This document shows positions 1 through 5,796 of a stretch of 9,445 nucleotides of DNA, in pieces. The stretch's first letter is position 1, and every line of letters begins with the position of its first letter. The notes under the pieces are model-generated. The model was not told the origin of the DNA. It made no database searches and was given only the letters and a program-made list of their open reading frames with translations. The translations under genes were made by a program, and so were the position numbers. Source of the stretch: CAVOBC01 sp963693635 (GTDB taxonomy: Bacteria; Pseudomonadota; Gammaproteobacteria; Pseudomonadales; Azotimanducaceae); the NCBI GenBank assembly GCA_963693635.1, contig CAVOBC010000171.1, positions 1 through 9,445 of the forward strand, in the 5' to 3' direction.

Positions 1-1013
1 TCGGCAATTGCCACTTCAGTATCATGACCAAAAACAGTGAGACATTTGTTGGCGGCCCGCCGATGGTCAAGCAAGCCCTGGGCATCGACATGACAAAACA
101 GGAACTCGGCAATCCCGCGGTGCAGGCGAAGGCGGCCGGCGCCGTGCACAACGTCGCTGATGACGAAGCCGATGCGATGGCCCAAATCCGCCAGTTTCTT
201 TCCTACATGCCGCCCAACGTGTGGACGTTGCCACCGCGCCAGACACCCCATGATGACCCCAACCGACGCGATGCGGCTCTCGCTGATTTCATGCCCACAA
301 ACCGCCGCGAACCGCACAACGTCAGACGGCTGATCGATATGGTGACGGATACGGGCAGTGCATTCGAGATCTCCCGACCGTACGGCCGGTCGCTCGTGAC
401 CATGCTCGCCCGGATCGACGGCTTTCCGGTCGCCGTGATGGCAAACGACTGTCGCCACAACGGTGGCGCGATGACTGCGCGGGCATGCATCAAACTCGAA
501 CGCTTCGTCGACTTTGCCGACACCTTCCACCTGCCGATGGTGTATTTCTGTGATGTGCCGGGATTCATGGTTGGTCTCCAATCAGAGAAAGATGGCATCA
601 TCCGCTTTGCCAATCGCGCGATGTTCGCCGTGCGCGAGGCGAGCATCCCCTACATCACCATCGTGACCCGTCGATGCTACGGCGTTGCTGGCGGCAGCGC
701 GAAGATGGACGGTATGGCCGTTCGTTACGCCTGGCCGTCGGCCGAATCTGGATCGCTGGTTGCAGAAGGCGGGGTGATGGCGGCTTACCGACGTGACATC
801 GCCGCATCCCCGGACCCCGACGCACGACGCAAGGAACTGGAGGATCGTTTCATCCGCATGGCGTCGGTGCTGCGGCAACCTGGCATCGTTGCCCCCATGG
901 AGATCATCGACCCGATCGACACCCGTCCCGCCATCGTCGATTACGTGCGCAAGACCCACGCCGTCAATGCAGCCCAGTTGGGCCCGAAGATCCGCGTCGG
1001 CATGCGGCCCTGA
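1..1013 (+). CDS. acyl-CoA carboxylase carboxyltransferase (beta) subunit, 5' truncated by window edge
   Basis: Biotin-dependent carboxyltransferase of the propionyl-/methylcrotonyl-/acetyl-CoA carboxylase beta family, which moves carboxyl from carboxybiotin to an acyl-CoA in the cytoplasm. The frame is open from base 3 to the TGA at 1011-1013. The first ATG (24) has no ribosome binding site and falls in mid-domain, so the gene starts outside the window. About 336 residues are visible; the family usually has about 510-540. Counting from the ATG at 24, I see the GGPPMVK/QELG region typical of the end of the N-terminal crotonase-like half (residues 10-29), then the C-terminal half: HNGGAMTARACIKLERFVDF (145-164), DVPGF (177-181), RRCYGVAGGSA (216-226) and YAWPSAESGSLVAEGG (235-250). 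The two glycine-rich turns sit where the family's CoA and biotin oxyanion holes lie. The second reads YGVAGG rather than the common YGGAY, so this may be a divergent subfamily. The acyl-CoA substrate cannot be told. It converges with the GDPD gene across 84 bp. Confidence 0.9.
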   Translation, partial: GNCHFSIMTKNSETFVGGPPMVKQALGIDMTKQELGNPAVQAKAAGAVHNVADDEADAMAQIRQFLSYMPPNVWTLPPRQTPHDDPNRRDAALADFMPTNRREPHNVRRLIDMVTDTGSAFEISRPYGRSLVTMLARIDGFPVAVMANDCRHNGGAMTARACIKLERFVDFADTFHLPMVYFCDVPGFMVGLQSEKDGIIRFANRAMFAVREASIPYITIVTRRCYGVAGGSAKMDGMAVRYAWPSAESGSLVAEGGVMAAYRRDIAASPDPDARRKELEDRFIRMASVLRQPGIVAPMEIIDPIDTRPAIVDYVRKTHAVNAAQLGPKIRVGMRP

Positions 1014-1037
1014 TTTTCTCCGCTAACCCGTTGTTGT

Positions 1038-1092
1038 CCCAAAATTGCCTGGCTGACAATTCTGGGGAGTCGGTTTGCAAGCAAACCTCGCA
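1038..1092 (+). repeat. 55-bp two-hairpin repeat, left copy of an inverted pair
   Basis: This copy matches the reverse complement of 4653-4707 at 48 of 55 positions without gaps. Five of the seven differences fall in the ten bases at 1048-1057, mostly the loop of the first hairpin. Hairpin A pairs CCCAAAATTG (1038-1047) with CAATTCTGGG (1057-1066), 9 of 10 paired. Hairpin B pairs GGTTTGC (1072-1078) with GCAAACC (1081-1087). The element lies between the convergent ends of the carboxyltransferase gene (stop 1013) and the GDPD gene (stop 1098), where it could act as a two-way transcription barrier or 3'-end stabiliser. It has no clean T-tract, so a classical terminator is not shown. It resembles REP-type dispersed repeats in size and build; no transposase is visible. 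Confidence 0.8.
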
Positions 1093-1097
1093 GCGCG

Positions 1098-2132
1098 TCA
1101 GTGGTCGCTGCTTTTGCCCGCCACGCCCGTGTCCGGAAAGTCGGTAAAGAATCCATCGATGCCCAACCTGAGGTAACGCTCAAGTTCCATAGCCGAAGAC
1201 TTGAACGCAGGATGCGGCGCATCGTCACGCAGGGTCCACACGTGCACGAGAAGCCCGAGGCGGTGCGCCGCGCGGACGAAACCACTGTCCTCACCCGTTG
1301 GCGTCAACAACAGATACTTGGCCGCGCCCACCCCATCAGCAAAGCTGGCGATGGACGCGAGCGGGATGTTAGGTGTGTTCAGTTCCTCGCGACTGACGGG
1401 TGAGACCAGCTGCACCAGCGTCAGATCCGAGGTCCGGTCCAGATCTCGCAAGACCTGGGGTTCAAATGACTGGACGATGACTGGAATGCCCGTCCTTGGC
1501 AGCCGGTTTTTCCGCAGCACCGCAAGAAGCTGTTCGGCCGCATCAAAACCGCGGACTTTGAAGTAGCCGGGCAACTTCGTTTCGGGATAAATACCAACGG
1601 GCCGCCCCGCCGCCGCCTGCTTTTCGGCCACGAGGTCGATGACCTCCTGCAGGGTGGGTATGCCGTATTTGCCGTCGTGCTCCCGGCTTCTGCCACGAAA
1701 CGGCTGCACCGCACGCAACGTTCGGATCTCGGCGAGGGTGAAGTCCTCCGCAAACCAGTCCAGCCGATCATCTACGGTCCGCTTTCGATCCAGGAATTCC
1801 GGATGATCAGCAACATCAGTCGTCGAACTCAGATAGTGATCGTGACGGGCTATCAAAACGCCGTCCCGCGTAAAGATCAGATCCGGCTCGACAAAGTCCG
1901 CACCCATTTCAATGGCAAGCGCGTAGGCGGCGAGCGTATGTTCCGGCAGGTGACCGCTCGCACCGCGGTGTGCAATGACCAACGGCTCGTGGGCGAACGC
2001 AATAGCGGGCAATGCCGACAAAGCGATTGTCAGGATCAAGACTCTGGGGAAAAAATTCGTAATTCTGGGAGAAAAATCAGCGATTTTGGGACAAAAAACA
2101 GCAGTTCTAAGAGAAAAATCAGATAGTTGCAT
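1098..2132 (-). CDS. secreted glycerophosphodiester phosphodiesterase (GlpQ-like GDPD)
   Basis: Hydrolyses glycerophosphodiesters to glycerol-3-phosphate and an alcohol, probably in the periplasm. The 344-residue product shows the GDPD signatures: AHRGASGHLPEHT (54-66, catalytic HRG and E64), FVEPDL (80-85, metal ligands E82 and D84), ARHDHYL (95-101, second catalytic His H97), YPETK (182-186), QSFEP (221-225), VHVWTLR (296-302) and GIDGFFTDFPD (324-334). Length and motifs fit the periplasmic GlpQ branch better than cytosolic UgpQ. The hydrophobic segment LILTIALSALPAIAFA (32-47) is a signal-peptide core ending in AFA-H with no lipobox. The start at 2132 is backed by GAAGG at 2139-2143 with a 6-nt spacer, and it overlaps the upstream permease gene by 14 nt. 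Oddly, residues 4-31 ahead of the hydrophobic core are four 7-residue units encoded by a 21-bp tandem repeat (2041-2124). A TTG at codon 32 is an alternative start that would skip the repeat. It is the last gene of the transporter operon. Confidence 0.92.
   Translation of the reverse strand: MQLSDFSLRTAVFCPKIADFSPRITNFFPRVLILTIALSALPAIAFAHEPLVIAHRGASGHLPEHTLAAYALAIEMGADFVEPDLIFTRDGVLIARHDHYLSSTTDVADHPEFLDRKRTVDDRLDWFAEDFTLAEIRTLRAVQPFRGRSREHDGKYGIPTLQEVIDLVAEKQAAAGRPVGIYPETKLPGYFKVRGFDAAEQLLAVLRKNRLPRTGIPVIVQSFEPQVLRDLDRTSDLTLVQLVSPVSREELNTPNIPLASIASFADGVGAAKYLLLTPTGEDSGFVRAAHRLGLLVHVWTLRDDAPHPAFKSSAMELERYLRLGIDGFFTDFPDTGVAGKSSDH
2041..2124. repeat. four-unit 21-bp tandem repeat inside the GDPD leader
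   Basis: Four adjacent 21-bp units lie at 2041-2061, 2062-2082, 2083-2103 and 2104-2124. The plus-strand core is close to ATTCTGGGAGAAAAATCAG. Against unit 2, units 3, 4 and 1 match at about 17, 16 and 14 of 21 positions. On the minus strand each unit is exactly seven codons, giving SDFSLRT, AVFCPKI, ADFSPRI and TNFFPRV, so copy-number change keeps the GDPD frame. The TGA stop of the upstream permease gene (2119-2121) lies within unit 4. Units share CCCAAAAT and AATTCTGGG-type motifs with the 55-bp elements at 1038-1092 and 4653-4707. The AT-rich units stand out against GC-rich surroundings. Confidence 0.85.
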
Positions 2133-2931
2133 GTCGTGCCTTCATGGATATCCACTCGCTGAACACCACCGTCCCGAGGATCAAAAGCAGGATGACCGAC
2201 ACCTGCTGCCAGGCCACGATGCTGATCGACGCCTGCAACTGCAGACCGATACCACCTGCGCCGACAAGTCCGAGCACCGTTGACTCGCGAATGTTGATAT
2301 CCCAGCGAAACACCGCCGTGCCCACAAAGGCCGGCAGCACCTGGGGCCAGATTCCAAAAGTCATCACCTGCGCGGCGGTCGCACCCGTCGAGGTGACCGC
2401 CTCCACCGGTTCGACATCAATTTCCTCAATCGCCTCGTAGAGCAACTTCGCAACAAAACCGATCGAGCGCAATGTAATTGCGATGATGCCGGCCAACACT
2501 CCAGGTCCAAGGATCGTCACGAGCAGCAATCCCCAGATGAGCGAATTGATCGACCGCGAGCTAACTATGATGAGCAGGGCGAGAGGACGCACAAAGCGCG
2601 TGGACGGTGTCGTGTTGCGAGCAGCGAGGAACGCGATGGGGGTTGCGAGCACGACGGCGAACGCGGTGCCGAGCGTCGCAATGTTTATGGTGTCGATCAG
2701 CGGCCGCCAGAGTTCATCCAGATAGTCCCAACGCGGCGGCACCATGCGCGCCGCGATGTCCGCCGCAACGTACGGCGCATCTTCAATGAAGAACCATTCG
2801 GTGTTGGCCGAGATCGCCTGCCAGCAAGTGACAAAGAGCGCGACCAGCGCGAGGTACCCAAACCAGCGAGCCAGGCGGTGCGCGCGGGTCAGGGGATGCC
2901 AGGCGGGCCGCTCCGTGCTCACTGGACCCAT
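2119..2931 (-). CDS. phnE: PhnE-type ABC transporter permease (second permease)
   Basis: Inner-membrane permease of the phosphonate/phosphite/organophosphate ABC transporter class, 270 residues, usual length for PhnE. A cytosolic N-terminus is followed by a first membrane segment (about 24-41). More membrane spans follow at about 83-104, 116-141 and 143-163, and a last one near 244-260. The EAA coupling loop that contacts the ATPase is EAVTSTGATAAQVMTFGIWP (177-196), followed by the PhnE-typical DINIREST (211-218) and GAGGIG (224-229). It starts at ATG 2931, overlapping the stop of the first permease gene by 13 nt with only a weak ribosome binding site, which suggests translational coupling. 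Its stop (2119-2121) lies within the tandem repeat. It is paralogous to its neighbour; the two presumably form a heterodimeric channel, as in other phnCDEE-type operons. Confidence 0.9.
   Translation of the reverse strand: MGPVSTERPAWHPLTRAHRLARWFGYLALVALFVTCWQAISANTEWFFIEDAPYVAADIAARMVPPRWDYLDELWRPLIDTINIATLGTAFAVVLATPIAFLAARNTTPSTRFVRPLALLIIVSSRSINSLIWGLLLVTILGPGVLAGIIAITLRSIGFVAKLLYEAIEEIDVEPVEAVTSTGATAAQVMTFGIWPQVLPAFVGTAVFRWDINIRESTVLGLVGAGGIGLQLQASISIVAWQQVSVILLLILGTVVFSEWISMKARHATI
2139..2143 (-). promoter_or_regulatory. ribosome binding site for the GDPD gene
   Basis: GAAGG on the minus strand ends six bases before the ATG at 2132-2130. It lies inside the 3' end of the upstream permease gene. 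It favours translation from this ATG, ahead of the tandem repeat, rather than from the downstream TTG codon next to the signal-peptide core. Confidence 0.55.
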
Positions 2932-3731
2932 GACCGAACGTAGCCGCTCGTGTATTCAGCCACCATGACGATGGCGATGATCACGATCAGTATCGCCGCT
3001 GCTGTGTCGAACTCGTACCGGTCAAAGGCCGTATTGAGCGTGGCACCGATGCCGCCCGCACCCACAATGCCCACGACCGCCGACTCGCGAAAGTTGATAT
3101 CAAGTCGATAGAGTGAGAGTCCAATGATCCGCGGCATCACCTGCGGCGTTATCGCGTAGTTGACCCATTGCAGCCAACTCGCTCCCGTCGACTCGATCGC
3201 TTCCGCCGGTAACGGATCCATTGACTCGATGTCTTCAGCCAACAACTTGGCAAAAAAGCCGACCGTTGCGATCGAGAGCGTCAGCATTCCGGCGAACGGC
3301 CCAAACCCAAACATGGCAACCAGGAGTATCGCGATGATGATCTCCTGGAACGAGCGGGTCGCCGCGATGAAGGCCCGGCAGCAGTAGTAAACGACCGGGT
3401 GGGCGACGTTTCGCGCCGCGCCCAGGGCAACGGGTATGGAAACGAGAATTCCGATGATCGTGGACACCACGGTCATCGTCAGACTCTCGATCAACCCCGC
3501 CCGAATGTCGGTCCAGTGGCTGACAAAGTCGGGGTGCGCAAACGCGACCGCGAAGGCGGCCCCTCTGTCCAACCCCGCAACGACCCGCGACCAATCGACC
3601 TCGACGCTGCTAAGCGCTGCGACCATGTAGACGACAGCCACCGAGATGGCGATGAGCCGCCCCCGACGGCTGCCAATCAACCCAGGGGGTCGCCAGCGCC
3701 TCGCATCGAAGGCAGGCACTGTCTCAGGCAT
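2919..3731 (-). CDS. phnE: PhnE-type ABC transporter permease (first permease)
   Basis: Inner-membrane permease partner of the PhnC-like ATPase. I choose ATG 3731, giving 270 residues, because GGGG stands about six bases upstream; a GTG at 3737 would add two residues. Hydrophobic segments lie at about 25-43, 83-106 and 130-165, with a last one at 245-260. The EAA loop is EAIESTGASWLQWVNYAITP (177-196 in this numbering), followed by DINFRES (211-217) and GAGGIG (224-229), a family signature. The ATPase gene ends 33 nt upstream, and the second permease gene overlaps the end by 13 nt. Its EAA loop and GAGGIG region are visibly similar to those of the second permease, which points to an old duplication. 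The transported ligand cannot be read from the permease. Confidence 0.9.
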   Translation of the reverse strand: MPETVPAFDARRWRPPGLIGSRRGRLIAISVAVVYMVAALSSVEVDWSRVVAGLDRGAAFAVAFAHPDFVSHWTDIRAGLIESLTMTVVSTIIGILVSIPVALGAARNVAHPVVYYCCRAFIAATRSFQEIIIAILLVAMFGFGPFAGMLTLSIATVGFFAKLLAEDIESMDPLPAEAIESTGASWLQWVNYAITPQVMPRIIGLSLYRLDINFRESAVVGIVGAGGIGATLNTAFDRYEFDTAAAILIVIIAIVMVAEYTSGYVRSWVQ

Positions 3732-3764
3732 GTGCACCCCGGAATGCGTGGGTCGGCGACGTGG

Positions 3765-4613
3765 TCATGCCGACTCGCCCTCATCAGGCATCGCTGACGG
3801 CTCGGCCCCGGTCGCCTGCCAGTCCTCCTTGCCGTAGATGTCGCTCAATCGATCTTCATCCAGTTCGTCGGGCCCGCCGTCGAACACGATTGCGCCATCG
3901 CGCAAGCCGACGATTCGGCCAATGAAGGTACGCGCGAGGGCAACATCGTGAATGTTGACGATCGCGGCAAGCTGGCGCTCCTTACAGATCTCGACCAGAA
4001 GCCGCATGATCTGGCGAGACGTCCTTGGGTCGAGGCTGGCCGTCGGTTCATCCACTAACAGCAGATCGGGTCGCTGCAGCACCGCCCGGGCGATACCAAC
4101 GCGTTGCCGCTGACCCCCGGAGAGTTCATCCGCACGCTTCATGTAGTGCGACTCAAGCTCAACCCGGGCGAGCAACTCGAATGCTTCTGCAACCGTCGCT
4201 TCTGGAAACCTGCGAAGCAAGCTGCGCAGGAAGCTGACATTGCCAAGCTGTCCGGCCAGCACGTTCTCCATCACTGACAAGCGTTCGACCAGCGCGTACT
4301 CCTGGAAAATCATCGCCATTTTTCGGCGCGCGGCACGCAGGCGCCGCCGCCCGAGCGTTGTCACATCGACGTCATGCAGTCGAACACTGCCCGAAGTAGG
4401 CTCCACGAGTCGGTTGATACACCGAATCAGGGTGCTCTTGCCGGCGCCAGACGGGCCTATCAACGCAATCATTTCGCCCGCACCGACGTCGAGGGATACC
4501 CGGTCAAGACCAACGTCGCCGGTGTCGTAGGTTTTACAGAGTTCGCTGATTGTCAGCACCGCGAGGATGTCCGCGGCCGGCGTGAAACAGTAACTGACGA
4601 GCGGTGCAGGCAT
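3765..4613 (-). CDS. phnC: PhnC-type ABC transporter ATP-binding protein
   Basis: Cytosolic ATPase that powers uptake through the two PhnE-like permeases. All nucleotide-binding motifs are intact in the 282-residue reading: Walker A GPSGAGKST (53-61), Q-loop Gln104 in IFQEYAL, signature LSGGQ (164-168), Walker B LLLVDEPT (184-191), D-loop SLDP (193-196) and switch His222 in NIHDV. QEYALVERLSVMENVLAG (104-121) is typical of PhnC-like proteins. The start is uncertain. ATG 4613 gives an 18-residue extension before the first beta strand, while a GTG at 4559 would give the usual PhnC N-terminus (MLTISELCKTY); neither has a strong ribosome binding site. A 105-bp gap holding the 55-bp hairpin element separates it from the binding-protein gene upstream, and it ends 33 nt before the first permease. 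Confidence 0.92.
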   Translation of the reverse strand: MPAPLVSYCFTPAADILAVLTISELCKTYDTGDVGLDRVSLDVGAGEMIALIGPSGAGKSTLIRCINRLVEPTSGSVRLHDVDVTTLGRRRLRAARRKMAMIFQEYALVERLSVMENVLAGQLGNVSFLRSLLRRFPEATVAEAFELLARVELESHYMKRADELSGGQRQRVGIARAVLQRPDLLLVDEPTASLDPRTSRQIMRLLVEICKERQLAAIVNIHDVALARTFIGRIVGLRDGAIVFDGGPDELDEDRLSDIYGKEDWQATGAEPSAMPDEGESA

Positions 4614-4652
4614 GCACCGCCATTTTCTGCAAGACCCTTTCCTTCAAGAGAA

Positions 4653-4707
4653 TGCGAGGTTTGTTTGCAAACCGACTCCCAAGAATTATCAGGATGACAA
4701 TTTTGGG
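4653..4707 (-). repeat. 55-bp two-hairpin repeat, right copy of an inverted pair
   Basis: Read on the minus strand (4707 to 4653), this matches 1038-1092 at 48 of 55 positions. In the operon transcript it sits between the binding-protein stop and the ATPase start. CCCAAAATT pairs with AATTCTTGGG with one bulged base, followed by a second palindromic segment around GTTTGCAAAC (4664-4673). Hairpins in this place are known in other binding-protein operons (for example malE-malF), where they protect the upstream message and lower downstream expression. That role here is inference. Confidence 0.8.
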
Positions 4708-4718
4708 GTAGGAAAGAC

Positions 4719-5681
4719 CTAGCGGCAGCCATAGGTCACTTCACTCGCCACATCGATCTGTCGAACGACTTCCCAGTGTTTCTTGTAGGAAATCGGCACA
4801 AACTGCTCTTCGCCCGACTTTGCGAACTCGGCGAGCAGTCGCGTTCCGGTCCAGTCAAAGGACATGAATGCCGCCCGCACCTTCTTGGCCAGGTCCGGCT
4901 CAAGACCATTGACGTGGCCAAACGCGGTGGTTGGAAACGTCCGCGAGGTATAAATCACTTTAATATCGGATGGGTTAACCACGCCGCGCGCGAGCATCCG
5001 GGTCTTGACCGAGTTCGCCATAGCACCGGCCGGATAGTCGCGATTGACGACACCCAGCAGCGTATTGTCGTGCTTGCCGGAGAAGACAAAGGCGTAGTCC
5101 GTACCCCCGATGAGTCCGAACTCGGCCTCCAGGATCGCTGAGGGCGCCTTGAAGCCCGAGTTCGAGGTCGGGGACGAGAACGCCACCGTCTTGCCGCGCA
5201 GATCCGCGACGGTGTTGATGCCGCTCGACGGGTGGGTGACGATCTCCATCTCGTAACCAAATGAGTTATCGCTGGCCGCCATCATGGCGAAGGGAACAAA
5301 CCCGGCGCAATTGACAGCGAGCGGCGTTGACCCGGTGTTGAAGCCCGCAACATGCAGACGACCAGCGCGCATTGCCTCGACCTGAGCCGCATTCGATTGC
5401 ACCGGAAAGAACACCACCCGCTTGCCGGTCGCGTCGGACAAATGCGCCAGGAACTCCGACCATACTTCCTTGTAGACCGCAGGGTCTTCAACCGGGGTGT
5501 AGGCAAAGATCAGCGCGCGCGGGTCGAGCAGTCGCTCCGCGTCGACGTCAGCAATCAGATCATGGTCGCTGTCACAATACCGGTCAGAGAGCGCGCCGCG
5601 GTGGGCGCACTCGGCGGCTTGCAGGGAACTCATCGCAACGAGCAGCGCGGCGGCCAACGAAACCAGCATCATTCGCGTCAT
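4719..5681 (-). CDS. phnD: PhnD-type phosphate/phosphonate ABC transporter substrate-binding protein
   Basis: Periplasmic binding protein for the adjacent PhnC/PhnE/PhnE transporter. With ATG 5681 it has 320 residues and a signal peptide (MTRMMLVSLAAALLVAMSS, then SLQAAEC). An in-frame TTG at 5711 would add ten polar residues before the signal and is less likely. Family landmarks: FAYTPVEDPAVYKEVWSEFL (59-78), FFPVQSNAAQVEAMRAGRLH (91-110), GKTVAFSSPTSNSGFKAP (163-180) and SGKHDNTLLGVVN (201-213). The PTSNSGF segment aligns with the Ser/Thr-rich anion-binding loop of E. coli PhnD (PNSTSGF), so an oxyanion phosphorus group is the expected ligand. The mature N-terminus carries an extra stretch with C25, C36 and a D-x-D-x-D-xxx-D pattern (37-45) that looks like a calcium-loop motif. 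It is first in the operon. Ligand identity (phosphonate, phosphite or phosphate ester) is open. Confidence 0.9.
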   Translation of the reverse strand: MTRMMLVSLAAALLVAMSSLQAAECAHRGALSDRYCDSDHDLIADVDAERLLDPRALIFAYTPVEDPAVYKEVWSEFLAHLSDATGKRVVFFPVQSNAAQVEAMRAGRLHVAGFNTGSTPLAVNCAGFVPFAMMAASDNSFGYEMEIVTHPSSGINTVADLRGKTVAFSSPTSNSGFKAPSAILEAEFGLIGGTDYAFVFSGKHDNTLLGVVNRDYPAGAMANSVKTRMLARGVVNPSDIKVIYTSRTFPTTAFGHVNGLEPDLAKKVRAAFMSFDWTGTRLLAEFAKSGEEQFVPISYKKHWEVVRQIDVASEVTYGCR

Positions 5682-5796
5682 GGACGATGGGACCACACCG
5701 AAAGAGCGCAATGTTAACAGGCTTGCAGTCCTCGCCGTCTTCCGTCAGTTGCAACACGAACCTCGACCCAGAACGTATCTTGAGGACACAACGCGC
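5682..5796 (-). promoter_or_regulatory. upstream region of the transporter-GDPD operon
   Basis: This 115-bp gap lies between the DUF5916 stop and the binding-protein start, both on the minus strand, and is the likely place for an operon promoter. I see no convincing -35/-10 pair. A partial Pho-box-like half (CTGTTAACAT, minus strand, about 5711-5720) is too weak to call. Read-through from the DUF5916 gene is also possible. No strong terminator hairpin is visible. Confidence 0.25.

Noticed and set aside
203..646. Open minus-strand frames antisense to the carboxyltransferase gene (203-646, 582-959)
   Set aside because: They are shadows of a GC-rich coding region with no recognisable motifs and no ribosome binding sites; the plus-strand frame has clear family signatures.
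2041..2124. A small CRISPR-like array
   Set aside because: Units are contiguous 21-mers with no spacers between them.
1038..4707. An insertion sequence or composite transposon
   Set aside because: There is no transposase inside and no target-site duplication outside the inverted repeats. All enclosed genes are transporter or phosphodiesterase genes in normal operon order.
5682..5711. TTG at 5711 as the start of the binding-protein gene
   Set aside because: It puts ten polar residues before a normal signal peptide that starts at ATG 5681.
5700..5725. A Pho box upstream of the transporter operon
   Set aside because: Only one half (CTGTTAACAT) is near consensus; the second CTGTCA-like half is missing.
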